Shown here: piece by piece, positions 1 to 11,340 of the stretch
Numbering within the stretch: position 1 is the stretch's first letter
Layout of the letters: each line of letters begins with the position of its first letter
Assembly: GCA_948567375.1 (NCBI GenBank)
Contig: OX419759.1
Span: 17,700,744-17,764,743 of the forward strand
Direction: 5' to 3'
DNA from: Lunularia cruciata
Lineage: Eukaryota > Streptophyta > Marchantiopsida > Lunulariales > Lunulariaceae
DNA length: 64,000 nt
The notes under the pieces: model-generated
Told to the model about the DNA's origin: nothing
Database searches by the model: none
The model's input: the letters and a program-made list of their open reading frames with translations, nothing else
Made by a program: the position numbers and the translations under genes

Positions 1-515
1 TCACTTGCAATTCTAATTATCAATCTTAATAACTAGAGTGATTTGTTAGTTAAGTGGAACAAAAATCAACCATTCTGCAAAAAAGATCTCATCCTTAGGA
101 AATAAAGCAAACTAAAATTTCCTTTTGAATATCTGCAAATGCTTAGTTTGGATTGACCAAGATTCCCATTCCTTTTGATACTAAAGCTTTGTCTAAATTT
201 TGTGGTAGATTTTGAAGGTCACTATAAGAACACTAAGATCTTTCTCATATCCGTTGACATTGTAATGACATATTATGTTATAATTATAGGTTCATTTTGT
301 GCAAATTGATGCTTTGAACTTTAATTTCTACCTATCACTTTGGAATAAAAGTATTGATTGAAGGTGATATCATTCAATGGATAAACTAGTAAGTCTTGTT
401 AGTTGATTTGAAGAGCTTGAAAATCTCTTGCCTCCTTCAATAACTATATAGAAGGTCTGAAATTGTATTACTCTTAAGTAATATATATAAGGGTAAGCCA
501 TTCAAAGCATTTGGA
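1..515. other. Unassigned AT-rich flank
   Basis: I see no coding frame, RNA gene or recognisable repeat here. The stretch lies outside the F3 LTR that begins near 516 and may be the sequence into which that element inserted, or an older decayed repeat. Confidence 0.4.
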
Positions 516-1123
516 TGTTGTGCAAATACACATCACAACATCATACACTATAGAAGCACAACTCATGTAATAAGTCATACAAATCCAAAATGCCATAATA
601 TCAAATGATAAGAAATCAGATCTCAACACTTCAATACTCTTTGCCAATAGGCATTAATTACACCATTGAGCCACACAAAATCTAGCTAAGAGAATCCAAG
701 TTTCACTTGCCAGCCTCTATCCACCATAGCGTAGAGCTCAAACTTTCAATATAGAAGAAGTAAGCTCTTTGGAGCTACACTTCAAATTATACTCCCTAGA
801 GCAACCTAGCAGTCAAGCCATAATGGTACATTTGATGATACAAATGGTAGCTATAATGGTGCAAATGGTGACTCTAATAGTCAAATGAAAAACCCTAACA
901 TAGTAAACAATTGCCACCAAGTAACCCATTACTAGCTATTGATAAAACTTTGGTTGCCAAGATCCTCACTCTAGCATCCTAGCAAACTTGCTTAAGCATT
1001 GCAACTGTTGTGATAATTATTGTGCAAATATACATTGCTACACAATTTGCATTGTTGTCAACATTTTACACAATAGAAGCATAACTCATATGAGAAGTCA
1101 CACACAAACTCCAAAGTACCATA
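516..1123 (-). repeat. F3 LTR (3' LTR of the minus-strand copy)
   Basis: Read on the minus strand this begins near 1123 with TATGGTACTTTGGAG, matching TGTGGTACTTGACAG at 55508 and TGTGACACTTTAGAG near 61622, and ends near 516 with GCACAACA. It shares with those copies the phrases about a 'cactatagaagcacaact' region and an internal second copy of the LTR start (near 590). The first bases have drifted from TG to TA. Boundaries are by comparison with the other two copies and are good to about 10 bases. Confidence 0.6.
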
Positions 1124-1189
1124 ATTTCTTCCGTAGTTAGTGGTTAGGTTACTCTAACTCCAAATAGCCATCTATTCTATATATGTGAT

Positions 1190-1430
1190 ATGCCCTATCA
1201 TTAGTAACCAATTTACAATCTATATCACATAAGGAGAGAACTAGCTATAGTGCCAAGTACATTGAGGACATAGCCATTAACTTTGAGGAGCCATTATGAG
1301 GAGAGAGGTCTAACATATCATATGCCATCCTCTCAAATAAGTATGAAACACCAACATAGTAATAGCTCCACTAGAAGAGCCACATAACATACACAACAAG
1401 CATGCATATACAAGTGCTAATTTTGGGTCC
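1190..1430 (-). pseudogene. PHD-finger-like C-terminal module of F3 pol
   Basis: The minus-strand translation contains CMLCGSSSG, then TMLV, LRGWHMIC and WLCPQC. This is the spacing of a PHD finger (Cys4-His-Cys3): a CxxC pair, a Cys/His pair in a GWH context and a final WxCxxC. An in-frame stop follows the GWHMIC block, and one zinc ligand of the second pair is not visible. The plus-strand copy at 55035-55337 has the same block. It sits between integrase and the LTR, where chromoviruses carry a chromodomain. Confidence 0.6.
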
Positions 1431-1564
1431 ATCATGCCATCAACATTTGAGATGTGGCAATTGCACACATAATCCTTTCAAATAGCACCATCATGTCCTT
1501 CCAACATAAGGACTCTAAAAGGAAAAACCTATGCGCTTTCAAGATAGTGTAGCATGTAGTCACA

Positions 1565-2650
1565 TCAAGAGTCATTTGTGTAGTCTACTATAGTATACAA
1601 AATGACCTTGATGAAATAAAAAAATTGAGAAAACCTATAATCTACTCCACAAATAGGTGCATAGTGTAAGGTATCACTATGTTGAATAATTGCTAAGTTC
1701 TCAAAGGCCATTAGCATCACTCTCCAAAAGATCTTTGCTTGTTGAGAATATATGTTGATCCATACATCCAAATTATCCAAGTCAAAAATTAGATTAGTAT
1801 CACAACAAATGGCTGCAAGTAAATTTGGATCTCATCCATAGAGTAAGAAGTAGTCAGAGAGAGATGCTAAGGAGGCTTACCTGTTGAATCAATGGTCCAT
1901 AGCCAACCAAGACAACTAGAGATCCCAATCTACCAAGTAGTCTCTATGTAGACCATACTTATGCAATCTTGTCTTCACCATTTGAATAACTCTCTTTGCT
2001 AAACAATATGCTTTATGATGATCTTGAGATGTAGTATGGTGATCAATCAAGGCCTTGTCACACAAGACCTAAAACTCTCCCAGGAACTTTATACCTTGAT
2101 CAGTCAAGACCTTGGCTAATGCACCAAAATGACAAAGAACCTAATCCAAGAATTTGCAAGTTATTCTTTCATTAGACTTGCAAGAAGTGCTACCAACTCA
2201 ATCCACTTGAAGCAGTGCTACACCATAACTAAAACAAACTGATGATGTCTCATAGTCAATGGTAAAGATCTTGCAAAGTCAAAAATCTAGTGGTAATCCA
2301 ACCCCATAATAAGTAGCGGGTGTAATTGTGGCAAAGGAGCATTGAATGATGCTCTAACTTGGCCAAAAATCACACACCTAGTAATAAACTATGATACATT
2401 GGTTTGCATGTTGCATGACCAATAATGACTTTGAAGTTAGCTACTTGTTGCTATATTCCAAAATGCCATAACTTCTTATGAGCATGACATATCATGTCAT
2501 GTTGTATGATACTACTCACACTTTACCATCTTTGCATACCCAAATAAGATATATGCACTCCAATCTAAACCACTTGACTTGCTGAAAGATATGGTCTCTC
2601 TCATTGGTACTAGTTGTACTACCTCCAATACTAGTGCAAAAATTGTCCAT
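1565..2650 (-). pseudogene. F3 integrase region, decayed
   Basis: Minus-strand frames resemble the plus-strand integrase region at 53940-54950. The open stretch at 1565-1780 (71 codons) contains DNLDVWINIYSQQAKIF and LMAFENLAI, paralleling the plus-strand phrases just before the PHD-like domain. The part immediately upstream reads as a gypsy integrase C-terminal half (MGYWFNRQVSL). I cannot point to an intact D,D,E set. Frames change several times. Confidence 0.5.
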
Positions 2651-2879
2651 CATCAAGACATCATCATGAATATCTTGCTAAACTTTACAATATCTCCACT
2701 CTCTAAATCAAAGACATAAATAACTCCTTCGGTTTGTATTAAGAGAGATATCACTAGAGCCTCAATCAATATACATAAAAAGGCAGATGCATGAAAACTT
2801 GGCACCATCTCACCATGCAATAGCCTCCACCTTGGTCTACTAAAAACTAACTATGAACAGATAGATAATGGGACCCAGA

Positions 2880-3400
2880 TCTACACTTCTAAAGATTAAA
2901 TTTGAGTCCATATGATCTCAATTTCCCTAACACCTTCAACAAATATCTCTCATGCTCTTCCATAGTAACACTATCAACCAAAATTTCATCAATATAGCAC
3001 CAACCAAACTCTAATCTTATTAGGATATTGTCCATGGCTCTCTTCAACTTAGTAGGAGCCTTCTTAAACCCAAATGATAAGGACCATCATTAATGCAACA
3101 CATCTATACTATGAAGACAAATAGTCAAGATGCTAACTTTGACTTGTCCTCCTCTTTGATTGGCAACTAATTATATTCTACTCCAAGATACAAAGATCTA
3201 AAGACCTTTGCATACCCAATTGCATCAAAGATCTACTCATATCTAAGCACAACATATTGATTAGCTATAATTTTTTGGTTGATAGGATGGTTATCTCCAC
3301 CATCTACTTATTCATGTATTTTCCATACATATCCTTCTTGGTTGGCATTTTGTGGTAGAAGCATACTCTGTATGTGAGATTTCCATCAACCTAACCTCAA
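2880..3400 (-). pseudogene. F3 reverse transcriptase fragment
   Basis: Minus-strand translation gives a gypsy RT core: a KAPTKLKRAMDNIL stretch followed by WCYIDEILVDSVTMEEHERY and LRSYGLKFNL. The usual Y-x-D-D site is read as Y-I-D-E here, so one catalytic aspartate is changed. The plus-strand copy near 40380-40560 has YKDD in the same place. This fragment is not able to encode a working enzyme. Confidence 0.65.
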
Positions 3401-3749
3401 AAGGTCTCGACTCTTGCTCTAAATCAAGGCTCTTTTTAAGTCAATATATCTATAAGGATGTCAAAAGACTAGTGTATCACTAGTCAACTCAATCCAAATA
3501 CCATGTTTTTTTAGAGTACCCAAGTACTTCATATTGGACGTTAAAAAGCTCATGTAGCTCCTCAAGAACCTCCAAACTCTTTGTCTTTCTCCTTGTGTTG
3601 GCTTCTATCCAATGTTTGGTTTCCAAGTATCTTCTATTATTGATAAAGAGGTATAAGATATATTGATTAATTGCTACACCAAAGCATTGGGAGCAATATT
3701 GTCATGCCTCCAACTACTAGAGTCGACAACCTTACAACAAAAATTCCCT

Positions 3750-4782
3750 CTTCTTTTGCTACAAGCTCCAAATGTCCTCTACTTGAGTCCCAAGTAGACC
3801 ATGCTTACTTGGATATACTACAAGTAGACCACTCTCATTAGTAATCACTAGCTATGTACCAAGAATACCATACCAAATTGGTCCACTGTCCCAAGCATGT
3901 GCTTGAATGGGCTTGATAGGCATAACAATCACAAGTGTCCAAGTGGTAATGTTTGTAAATTGCATCCTATGTTGATAAGCCAATCCAATGCTCACAATCT
4001 ATATCAAATAATTCAAGTCCATAGCCTGATCTAACACCTCATGCTTGGATACCTCTAACATTGTTGACATGATGGTCATATCATTATGGAAATCTATCAA
4101 TTGCTCTCTCATTGGCCTTGGGCTCCACCAACTATTGTAACTATGAGTCCCAACAAGTCCAAGTCCTCCTTGATAAGCATGTGAAATTAGGAAACTCATG
4201 TAGGTAAAGTGGCTTTAGGCTACCCTACAAGGTTCAATGCTACTAAGTTTACTTATCAACCACTCTCACCATTTCAGATTGGTACCCAACATACAAAATA
4301 TTATCAACAATAAGGTATGGTAGTCATTGAACCCCATCATAGGCACATTGAAAAACCTCTCTAGGTATGAGTTTAGTCCACCAAAGACAAAGAAGAAAGG
4401 CCCAAGATCCAACTCTAGATATATCTTACAACACTATATGGCCAATCTAAGACTAGATCTAATGTGTACTTGCCATCACCCGTGTGTGAGAATCACCTAT
4501 CAAAGATGATGTTCTCCAAAATGTATGTTGGAAAATTTTTTTATGAACCTACAATGTCATAATATATGTAGCATCTCCTAAAGTATTCCAAAATGTGGAT
4601 TTTGTAAACCTTGATATTGGCAAGCACAACAATGTCTTTGCCATGGTTTTTCAAAAATCGCCAAATAGATGCTACCATATCTCTCAAGATCTTGCACTCC
4701 CAACAAAGGAATGTTTGATGGTAGGGTCTTTTGGTAACCCCTTATTGTTGATATTGGTAATAACTCAAGATATTGGTAGGCA
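3750..4782 (-). pseudogene. F3 gag/spacer-like region
   Basis: No standard gag motif is visible, but the stretch matches 38880-39700 on the plus strand (for example minus-strand ARPMREQLIDFHND-type and LDQAMDLNYL phrases against LGQAMDFNCL there). The short open stretch 3999-4199 falls here. Tandem-like runs built on 'acttgg' and 'agtagacca' occur near 3780-3850 and again at 39560-39660. I do not recognise the protein. Confidence 0.45.
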
Positions 4783-5475
4783 TGTGAGCTGGCCTGTCTC
4801 TCACTCAAGATGAACCTCTGATGGCTATTATGGGAGCGTACCATGGACTAAGAAGGCATGAAATCCCAATTGCATCATACTCCTGCAAGGGTAACACTCC
4901 AAGACTCAAGACATTGCTCACTAGAGAACTCAATGAGAGAGAGATAGTTGCAAATGAAAGGATGATGAGTACCTCCTCACTCCTTATTTATATACTTGTG
5001 AAACAATTATGTACTAAAGTTACTATTTACTATAATAACTCAAGTTACTAGGCTAAAAGTCAAGTAAATTCAAATTATAAAGAAATATCCATCCACATGG
5101 GCATATTCCACTAAGCATGTGATTTTATCTTGACCCAACCACCAGTTGAGGAATCTTTCACATGGACTATCCTTTGGATCCTTGAAGAAGAATCCAAAAC
5201 AAAAAGGCTTGCGGGCCCAAGAGTTCTCAACTCTTTCATCAAAGTCAAACAACTAGGAATAATACCAAGTCAACATACTAGAATCCAAAGTAGTGGTGCT
5301 CATCTTTTCCATTTCCTCTAAAGTAAGGTCCCCACTATCTTAGCAATGACTAACTTTAGCTAATCATGACTAATATAGAACTATGCTTTATTTCTATATA
5401 AGTAATATCTCTCAAGTACTTGTAATACCAAACTAACTATCAGAATACCACACACATGCACAAATGGGTGTTACA
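4783..5475 (-). repeat. F1 3' LTR of I-1
   Basis: Plus-strand ends are TGTGAGCTGG and GGGTGTTACA; on the coding strand the LTR therefore reads TGTAACACCC...CCAGCTCACA, a TG...CA form. Length is 693 bases. It aligns along its whole length with the LTRs at 15599, 40575, 51454, 61708 (interrupted) and the inverted solo copy at 32393. Confidence 0.85.
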
Positions 5476-5500
5476 TTTACCTCCAGACTAAGTTTTCACA
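5476..5500 (-). promoter_or_regulatory. F1 polypurine tract (I-1)
   Basis: Directly outside the LTR the coding strand reads AGTCTGGAGGTAAA before TGTAACACC. The I-2 copy (41287-41300) reads AGTCCGGGGGTAAA. A purine run ending at the LTR edge is the expected plus-strand primer of an LTR retrotransposon. Confidence 0.6.
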
Positions 5501-6539
5501 TTGTCTTCAAAGTGAAGTCTCTCTACCTTCTATGATACATCTTCAACTTACCATGATTAATCCTATCAAAGTGTCTTCCTCCCAACTCCTTGAGATCATA
5601 GGTGTAATTAGCCCACACTTTCTCCACTATGAAAGGTCCAAAGTACTGAGGCAAAAACTTCTTTTGCACTCTCTTGAATCAAATGGAATCAAATAACATT
5701 ACCTTATCACCTTCTTTGAAAGGCTCCTCCTTCTTCTTGCCTTGCCTCTTGCCTTGCCTCTTGTCATAGCTCTCCTTTTGTTTTCTTTGGGCTTGCTCCA
5801 CTTGAACCATAGCAACTGCTCTTGCCTCTTCCAATTCCATAAGTGGATCCTTCCTTGACTTCTTTGCATCACCTCCTTGTGCTTTCTTCAATCTCCTATG
5901 AATGCTTTGGAAGGTTAGAAGATCAAAGTGAATAGGTAAGGTAGACTCATTATCATATACCAATTGAGATGGAGAATATTGGGTAGAAGTCTTCATGGTT
6001 GTCCTATACTCCCACAAAATTGCATGAATCCTCTTGTCTCAATGATGTTTACCCCCCTCCATTTTTGCATCTTTAGCCAACATCATGAACAAGGTTTGAT
6101 TGGTTCTTTGCCAAGCCATTGGAATTTGGCTTACAAGATGTGGTTACTATATGTGTGATAAAGAAATGTTGTAGCATGGCTGTAGTAATGTTCCTTGTAA
6201 ACTCTTGTCTTTCAAAAACCAACTCCAAAGGCCATCAAAACCTAGTGATAATGCATTCATAAAGAAATCTACCAACTTCATCTTCATTCTTGTCCTTCAA
6301 TGGTCTAGCCTCAACATAATTGGTAAGGTAATCAATAACTAACACAATGTCTCGATTGTTCCTTGGGGTTCTATTGAGAGGACCTAAAAAATCAATTCCC
6401 ACTTCTCAAAAGGTCCTAGCAATGGAATTGATTTAAGTGGTGGAGTGGAAGTAGACTTTCTAGCAAAAGCTTTACAAACATGAAAAGTTTTGGAACAATC
6501 AAGACAATCCTTGAAAATCCCTCTCCAATGGTAACCTAC
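5500..6539 (-). pseudogene. F1 integrase, C-terminal two thirds (I-1)
   Basis: Minus-strand frames give the integrase core followed by the basic C-terminal region. Visible blocks are DYLTNYVEARPLKDKN (first Asp), GRFLYECIITRF, an ELVF block where the second Asp is lost, SCKPNSNG (Glu region) and, in 5679-6017, WEYRTTMKTSTQYSPSQLVY and EPFKEGDKVMLFDS. The first part of the integrase lies on the other side of the F2 insertion at 6540-9780. Frameshifts and stops separate the blocks. Confidence 0.75.
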
Positions 6540-7400
6540 TGTGACAACCCAAAAAATATCACTTTTGTAGTAATCAAGTAAGTAGAGTTTATTCCGGCAG
6601 AGATACGATTTCGAATTGGTCAAATACAAAGCAAAGTAACAATCTTTAGTTCTTCTTGGTTGCATCTTTAATCTCTCGGGTAGAAACTACACCCAGAAGA
6701 GATTAACAAGCACTAACTCATAGTCTTGTCACAAATCAACACTTCTTAATCACAACTCCATCAAATCTTTCCAAACAATCTTGATTGTGATGATTCAGGC
6801 TCTCCCAACAATGCACTTCATTGCAAAACAACTTTGCCTCAGAATTGTGTTCTACCCCTCTAGTGAAGGCACAACTTCCTCGATTGAAATTGCTTCACAT
6901 TAACTTTGTGCTGCATGCACAAATGAAGAATACTACCAACACTACAATTCCTCTCAGATTTGTCTAAGGCATTGCTCTGATTGCACTTCACTTAGGATCA
7001 AACCCACAAAATGAAGATCAAGGCTACGGAATCCAACATCCAACAAACACACTAATTTGCACTTCAAAATTCTCCCAACACTCACAAACATAGACATAGA
7101 ATTGATACTTGGAATTAACCTCAAACGACAAGCACTGCTTCACAGCACTTTGCTTTATTTATTCTTAGAATTATGAGCACTAAACAACATATGACTGTGA
7201 ATGTCACTCTTAAATAGTGAAGCAAACAACAGTCATAACAACTATATTGTTCTGCAACAACTCTTCCTACCTACAGATCCAAATTGACAATGCACCTTTT
7301 CATATCTGCCTCTTCAAATCTCAGAATCTGTTACTAATCTGATCCAATGTCAATCTCTTCATCGGCTTTCAAACCCAATGATCTTCCTACTACTTCTCCT
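6540..7400 (-). repeat. F2 conserved 3' end region
   Basis: This roughly 0.9-1.1 kb tail, ending in GGGTTGTCACA on the coding strand, is shared with the F2 copies at 45059-46115 (same orientation) and 31170-32238 (opposite orientation). It contains a run of short phrases around 'gtgaagtgcaatcaa', 'tttgcagtgaagtgc' and 'gattaaag' that recur in all three. No long ORF. Confidence 0.7.
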
Positions 7401-7407
7401 TCTTCTT

Positions 7408-9064
7408 CTACACAATCTTCTCCTCTTGATTGCAAAGTAACTCTCTCAACCTTTCTTCCTCTCTATATCTCATTGTCAACTCTCTTTGCCAGAGCTTCTT
7501 CTCTTCTACACTCTCAATCACTCTATTGAGCTCTTGCTCTTTCTTTGCTACTCTTGCCATAGCATGGATAATTTCTGATCTCAAATCAGCAAATTGTTGC
7601 TTCAAGATTTCATACTCGGCCACTTGTCTTTCCCTTGCTATGTCACTCTGCTCTATGAGTCCCTCTCTATTCCTTGCTTCTCTCTTCAAGTTCTTGATCA
7701 CTTGATTATGTACTACTGCATCTACTCGTAGTACTTCCCTTTCCTCCTCACCTCGGATTATACTCTTCTTTAACTCCAAGTTCTCTTCTTCTAATTGAGC
7801 TAACACCTGCAACACAATCTTCGCCTCCGGACACTTTGATTGCATCTCCTTCTTCCTGTGCTCTAACTTCACCAACAACAAGCACACAACCTTCCTCAAA
7901 TACCTACTCCTTCACTCGCATTTATTTTGACTTGTGGGCTTATCTCCTTCTTCACCTCTTCCTCACTCGACACTCGCCTTCTAAGCCACAATCACCTTAT
8001 AGGAATGGATTCTTCACTCCCCAAACTTCCATCCTTGTCTTCTCTTACCTTACTCGGCCCTACTCCACACTTTGCTTTTTGTCTAGAATGAAATCCCTTT
8101 TGAATTGTAACTCTTTTCTCCTCTTGTTTTGGAACTTCATCTTCCAGTTTCAAGTCACCTTTCTCCTTTGTCTCCATCTTGGCTTCCCCTTCTTTGGATA
8201 CTAATTTCATCTCCACTCCATCATTGCTGTCACTACTCGTGTCTCAACTATGTAGTGTGAACTTGGGTTCTTCCTCCTCTCCGAGTCTTTGGACTTGCAC
8301 TTGGCTTCTCCTTCTGATTCTTCTTTTGACAATGCAATTACCAACATCTCTTTCCTCAGGTTTACCCTTCTAGCCTTCCAAGGTCTTGCTTTCTGTACTT
8401 CTTCTTCTCCTTGTAGACTCTTCTTCTTTGACTTTGTAGTGCTTACTTCCAACTACACACTCTACCTCGTCTACATGTAGTACTCATCACTGCTCTTGAT
8501 CTAAAGAATGTATTGCTGCTCCTCCGCATCAACATCTCTTCTTAAGTCGGGATGGAAATGAGACACCATCTTATTTCTCTCCGTTGCATTGAACAAGTTT
8601 AGCCTTAGATAGAAATGGGCTGCAAATGGCACAATATAATGTGGAGGCGACTTGTCTCAAAAATTCCACACCATTTGTCTTGTCCTCCCATGAAGACACT
8701 TTGCCCAATTAATTGGCTCTCCTACAATCATCTTATGGAAGAACACCGCTTGGTGCTTCATCACATAAGTCGTTCTCTCCAGCTTCTAGGTTGCCGTTAG
8801 AGCACTCACGATCCCTCTCTTGATAGGATCTTTATAACTCTCCACTTTGTAGCCATTCTTTATGCACTTTGAAGAGAAGGCATCTCTCACTTCTTGGGTT
8901 GCTTCAGCTACTTCTCCCTTCCCCAAGAATGTGGCACCATGCTTTGTGCATACTTCTCTCCCAAGTACTAACCTCCAATCCAACTCTGTCCATTGAGCTG
9001 GACTTCCTCTCTTCCCTTCTTCCTCAAGGCCATCGAGACACTTACTCTCAATGATCTCAATCAT
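7408..9064 (-). pseudogene. F2 protein, unrecognised family, with coiled-coil C-terminus
   Basis: Minus-strand frames assemble into one broken protein. Blocks in order are QWTELDWRLVLGREV, NGYKVESYKDPIKRG, TTYVMKHQAVFFHKM, NWAKCLH, HYIVPFAAHFYLRLNL, KMVSHFHPDLR, a charged Lys/Glu-rich stretch (7992-8452) and a heptad-like coiled coil (7408-7899, with EREVLRVDAVV and RREEERLREL-type repeats). The same blocks occur at 37659-38164 and 46380-48094 and, remotely, at 57330-57885. It lacks CCHC, DTG, YxDD and DDE motifs. The block around AVFFHKM...NWAKCLH is loosely reminiscent of the 'putative plant transposon protein' regions of Athila-type elements, but I cannot confirm that. Confidence 0.6.
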
Positions 9065-9785
9065 GAACCCTAGAAAGCTAACATTCTAGTTCCATGCCAA
9101 GAATGTGATCCAAAGCCTGCTCAAGACTTCAATTCTTGCAATCACATCTAATCTCCAAATTGCATGATTTCTCACTACAAATTCAGAATTTTATTCCCAC
9201 CTCCCATCTTTCTCTCTTGCACTTTGGGCTGGAGACTATTCTTCCTACTGATTCTCGGCTTAACTCTCTCGACTTCCTCTTGACACACCAGCGTGTCTTT
9301 GACTATACCTCCCTTCCCACAATCTCTTGCAAGATGACTTCTTAATGGCAATGGGAAATTGCTTGTCATCACTTTGTCTTTAGCCCAATTTTTAAAGTAT
9401 CACGCCTTCTCTATCTTTCTTTAATTTGAGTTTCTACCAAGAAATCACACCTCTTGCATGCTCTTGTCACTATTAAGTGTTCTTCACACATATGACCACC
9501 ATTTTTGAATGGTACCTTCTTGAATGTCTCACCCCAAAGGAAAGTTGTTACACTATCCTCACCTTGGGTTGAGCACCCCCAATATAAAGACTCCTTACTT
9601 TGGGTTGTATGCTGACAGGCCAATTCCGAGTACCTCGACTTATGACCCAAAGTCACATTAATTCAGGTTACATCCTGAGGACACTTTTTTTGCCTTCTTT
9701 GGCCATATAGGTGCAATTCAACTTCTCTATATACTTCTTCTTCAAAATTCAGAAAAAAAAACAAAAATGTGGGTACCACACCTAC

Positions 9786-10180
9786 ATCTAGAATCTTGAA
9801 AGCAATCACCTTTCTTGCAAAGTATCCTCCACACACTAAACCTTCAGAAACTCCTTTGTGAGTAGGATAGACTCTTCCTTACCCCTTGCTCTTTGAACTA
9901 GACCATATGCTCCTTGGTAAAATAGAATATCCTCCACCAATGCATAAGGTCTAGATCTTGCTGCAAAGGCCTTCCTCTCCCTAACGTGCATCCCTTTTGG
10001 GTAGTTACCTCTTGTCACAAAATCCACAATCTCCTTGTACTCCATTGGAACCTCTTGAGTGACTGAGATTGTCATGAGCTCCTCATTTGGGAAGGAATCA
10101 TCCATTGGCTCATCCATCATGATCATAAGCCCTAGATAACAAATCTACATTTGCATGTTTCTTCCTTGGCCTATTCTCAA
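9786..10180 (-). pseudogene. F1 integrase N-terminal/linker region (I-1)
   Basis: Minus-strand ORF 9836-10126 (96 codons) contains VPMEYKEIVDFVTRGNYPKG, then RERKAFAARSRPYALVEDIL, FYQGAYGLVQRA and a KEFLKV tail. This matches the plant gypsy linker between RNase H and integrase. The zinc-binding (HHCC) part would continue across the F2 insertion. The counterpart in I-2 is 42470-42720. Confidence 0.65.
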
Positions 10181-10194
10181 TAGTGTAGTCATAC

Positions 10195-11340
10195 TCAAAA
10201 AATAGTATCATCCACCTTGTTAGCCTTCCCTTCCACATTAGGCTTGTTGAAGATGTACTTCAAAGCCTTGTGATCTATGACAATGGTGGCTTTCCCTCCA
10301 ATCAAGTAGTATCTAAACCTCTTGAGACCAAAGATCACTGCCAACACTTCTCTCTCCATGATAGAATAGTTCTTTTCTACTGAAACCATTTGCCTACTAG
10401 CATAAGCTATTGGATGATCATGCCCATCTTGGTCTAATTGACTAAGAGTGCATCCTATAGCTACATTGGAAGCATTTGTGTAGAGGATGAAAGGCATGAT
10501 TGGAGGCTTGACTGAAACCTGATTGGAGTAGCTTACTCCATTTGGGTTTAGCAAGAATTGGAGCTACATCAAGGGATTGCTTGAGCTCTTCAAAAGCTTT
10601 GAGAGGTACTTTGTCCCAAAATCACCATGTGTTCTACACCCTTCTTCATGTAGATGGTCAATGCATAAGTCTTGTTGGAAAATGAAAAGATGAATCTTGT
10701 ATAGTACCCAACCATCCCCAAGAATTGGCATAACTTTGTCAAGCTTGAAGGAAATGGAAGGTCTATGGATATTTTCCTCACCTTCTTAGGGTCAACTACT
10801 ATTCCACCGTTGGAGATGATATGCTCCAAAAGTAGAACTTCTTCACAACCAAAAATGCACTTCTTTAGGTTGATTGATGCATTTGATTCATCCAAGCATT
10901 TCAAGACCTTGATTAGTTGCTCAAAGTGCTCTTCCTTGCTCCCATAAACACAAAAGTTATCAATAAAAGTCTCTCACAAATTTCCCAATAGAAGGTTCAA
11001 ATACCTTGTTCATGAACTGTTGGAATGTGGCTGGAGCATTGCAAAGCCTAAAAGGCATGACCTTGAAAGCGTAAGTTCCCCAAGGTGTGGTCAATGTGGT
11101 AAGTTATTGATGCTCTGGTGCAATATTGATTTGGTTATATCCACTGTAACTATTTCCCAAACTGTACCTCTCATGACCTACAACCTCCTCTAAGATCTCA
11201 TCAATGAATGGCAATGGGAAGTTGTCCTTCTTGGTAACAACGTTGAACTTCTTGTAATCCACACATACCCAAAACTTGCCGTTCTTTTCTTCATAATCAC
11301 AATGGTAGACAACCATTCTGAATTCTCCACCTCAAAGATA
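10195..11340 (-). pseudogene. F1 reverse transcriptase and RNase H (I-1)
   Basis: RT blocks on the minus strand: FWVCVDYKKFNVVTKKDNFPLP (11104-11316), SGYNQINIAPEH, a PFRLCNAPATFQ-type block near 11030, and QFLGMVGYYTRFI (10590-10904). The RNase H ORF 10195-10554 shows ILYTNASNVAIGCTLSQ (first catalytic Asp drifted to Asn), PIAYASRQM, YSIMEREVLAVIFGLKRFRYYL and IDHKALKYIFNKP. Frames shift between blocks. It aligns with 42522-43791 in I-2. Confidence 0.8.

Larger units (their letters stand above)
1124..4782 (-). mobile_element. F3 Ty3/gypsy element, 3' part (pol), decayed
   Basis: Minus-strand remnant of a gypsy element. From high to low coordinate it shows gag/spacer-like sequence (about 3750-4782), reverse transcriptase (about 2880-3400), RNase H and integrase (about 1560-2650) and a PHD-like domain (about 1190-1430), then the LTR. 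The same order occurs on the plus strand at 38890-56208, and many phrases match between the two copies. Stops and frameshifts occur throughout. The element continues upstream on the minus strand beyond the I-1 insertion, at 16291-16787 and 23289-25050. Confidence 0.65.
6540..9780 (-). mobile_element. F2 element, long form, inserted in I-1 integrase
   Basis: Plus-strand ends are TGTGACAACCC and GGGTACCACA, so the coding strand reads TGTGGTACCC...GGGTTGTCACA. A clean 5-bp target duplication CCTAC flanks it (6535-6539 and 9781-9785). The empty site is visible in I-2 at 42330-42350 (ggtaacttgcatctagaatc), which shows that one copy of CCTAC plus the whole insert is extra. The unit is 3241 bp and carries a broken ORF for an unrecognised protein (7408-9064). 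I see no gag, protease, RT or integrase inside and no second internal TGTGGTACC end. It may be a non-autonomous LTR-type element or a solo LTR containing an ORF. Confidence 0.8.

Noticed and set aside
4595-5051. Plus-strand open frames near 4595-4813 and 4821-5051
   Set aside because: They run across the F1 LTR edge. The same frame in other LTR copies is broken, so they are by-products.
7408-7899. A coiled-coil ORF that could be a host gene
   Set aside because: It lies inside a mobile unit with target duplications and has a matching copy at 46483-46869 in another such unit, so it belongs to the F2 element.
6540-9780. F2 as a DNA transposon with terminal inverted repeats (TGTGGTACCC / GGGTTGTCACA)
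   Set aside because: The inverted match is only a few bases, no transposase motif is seen, and TG...CA ends with a 5-bp duplication fit an LTR-type element better. Not fully excluded.
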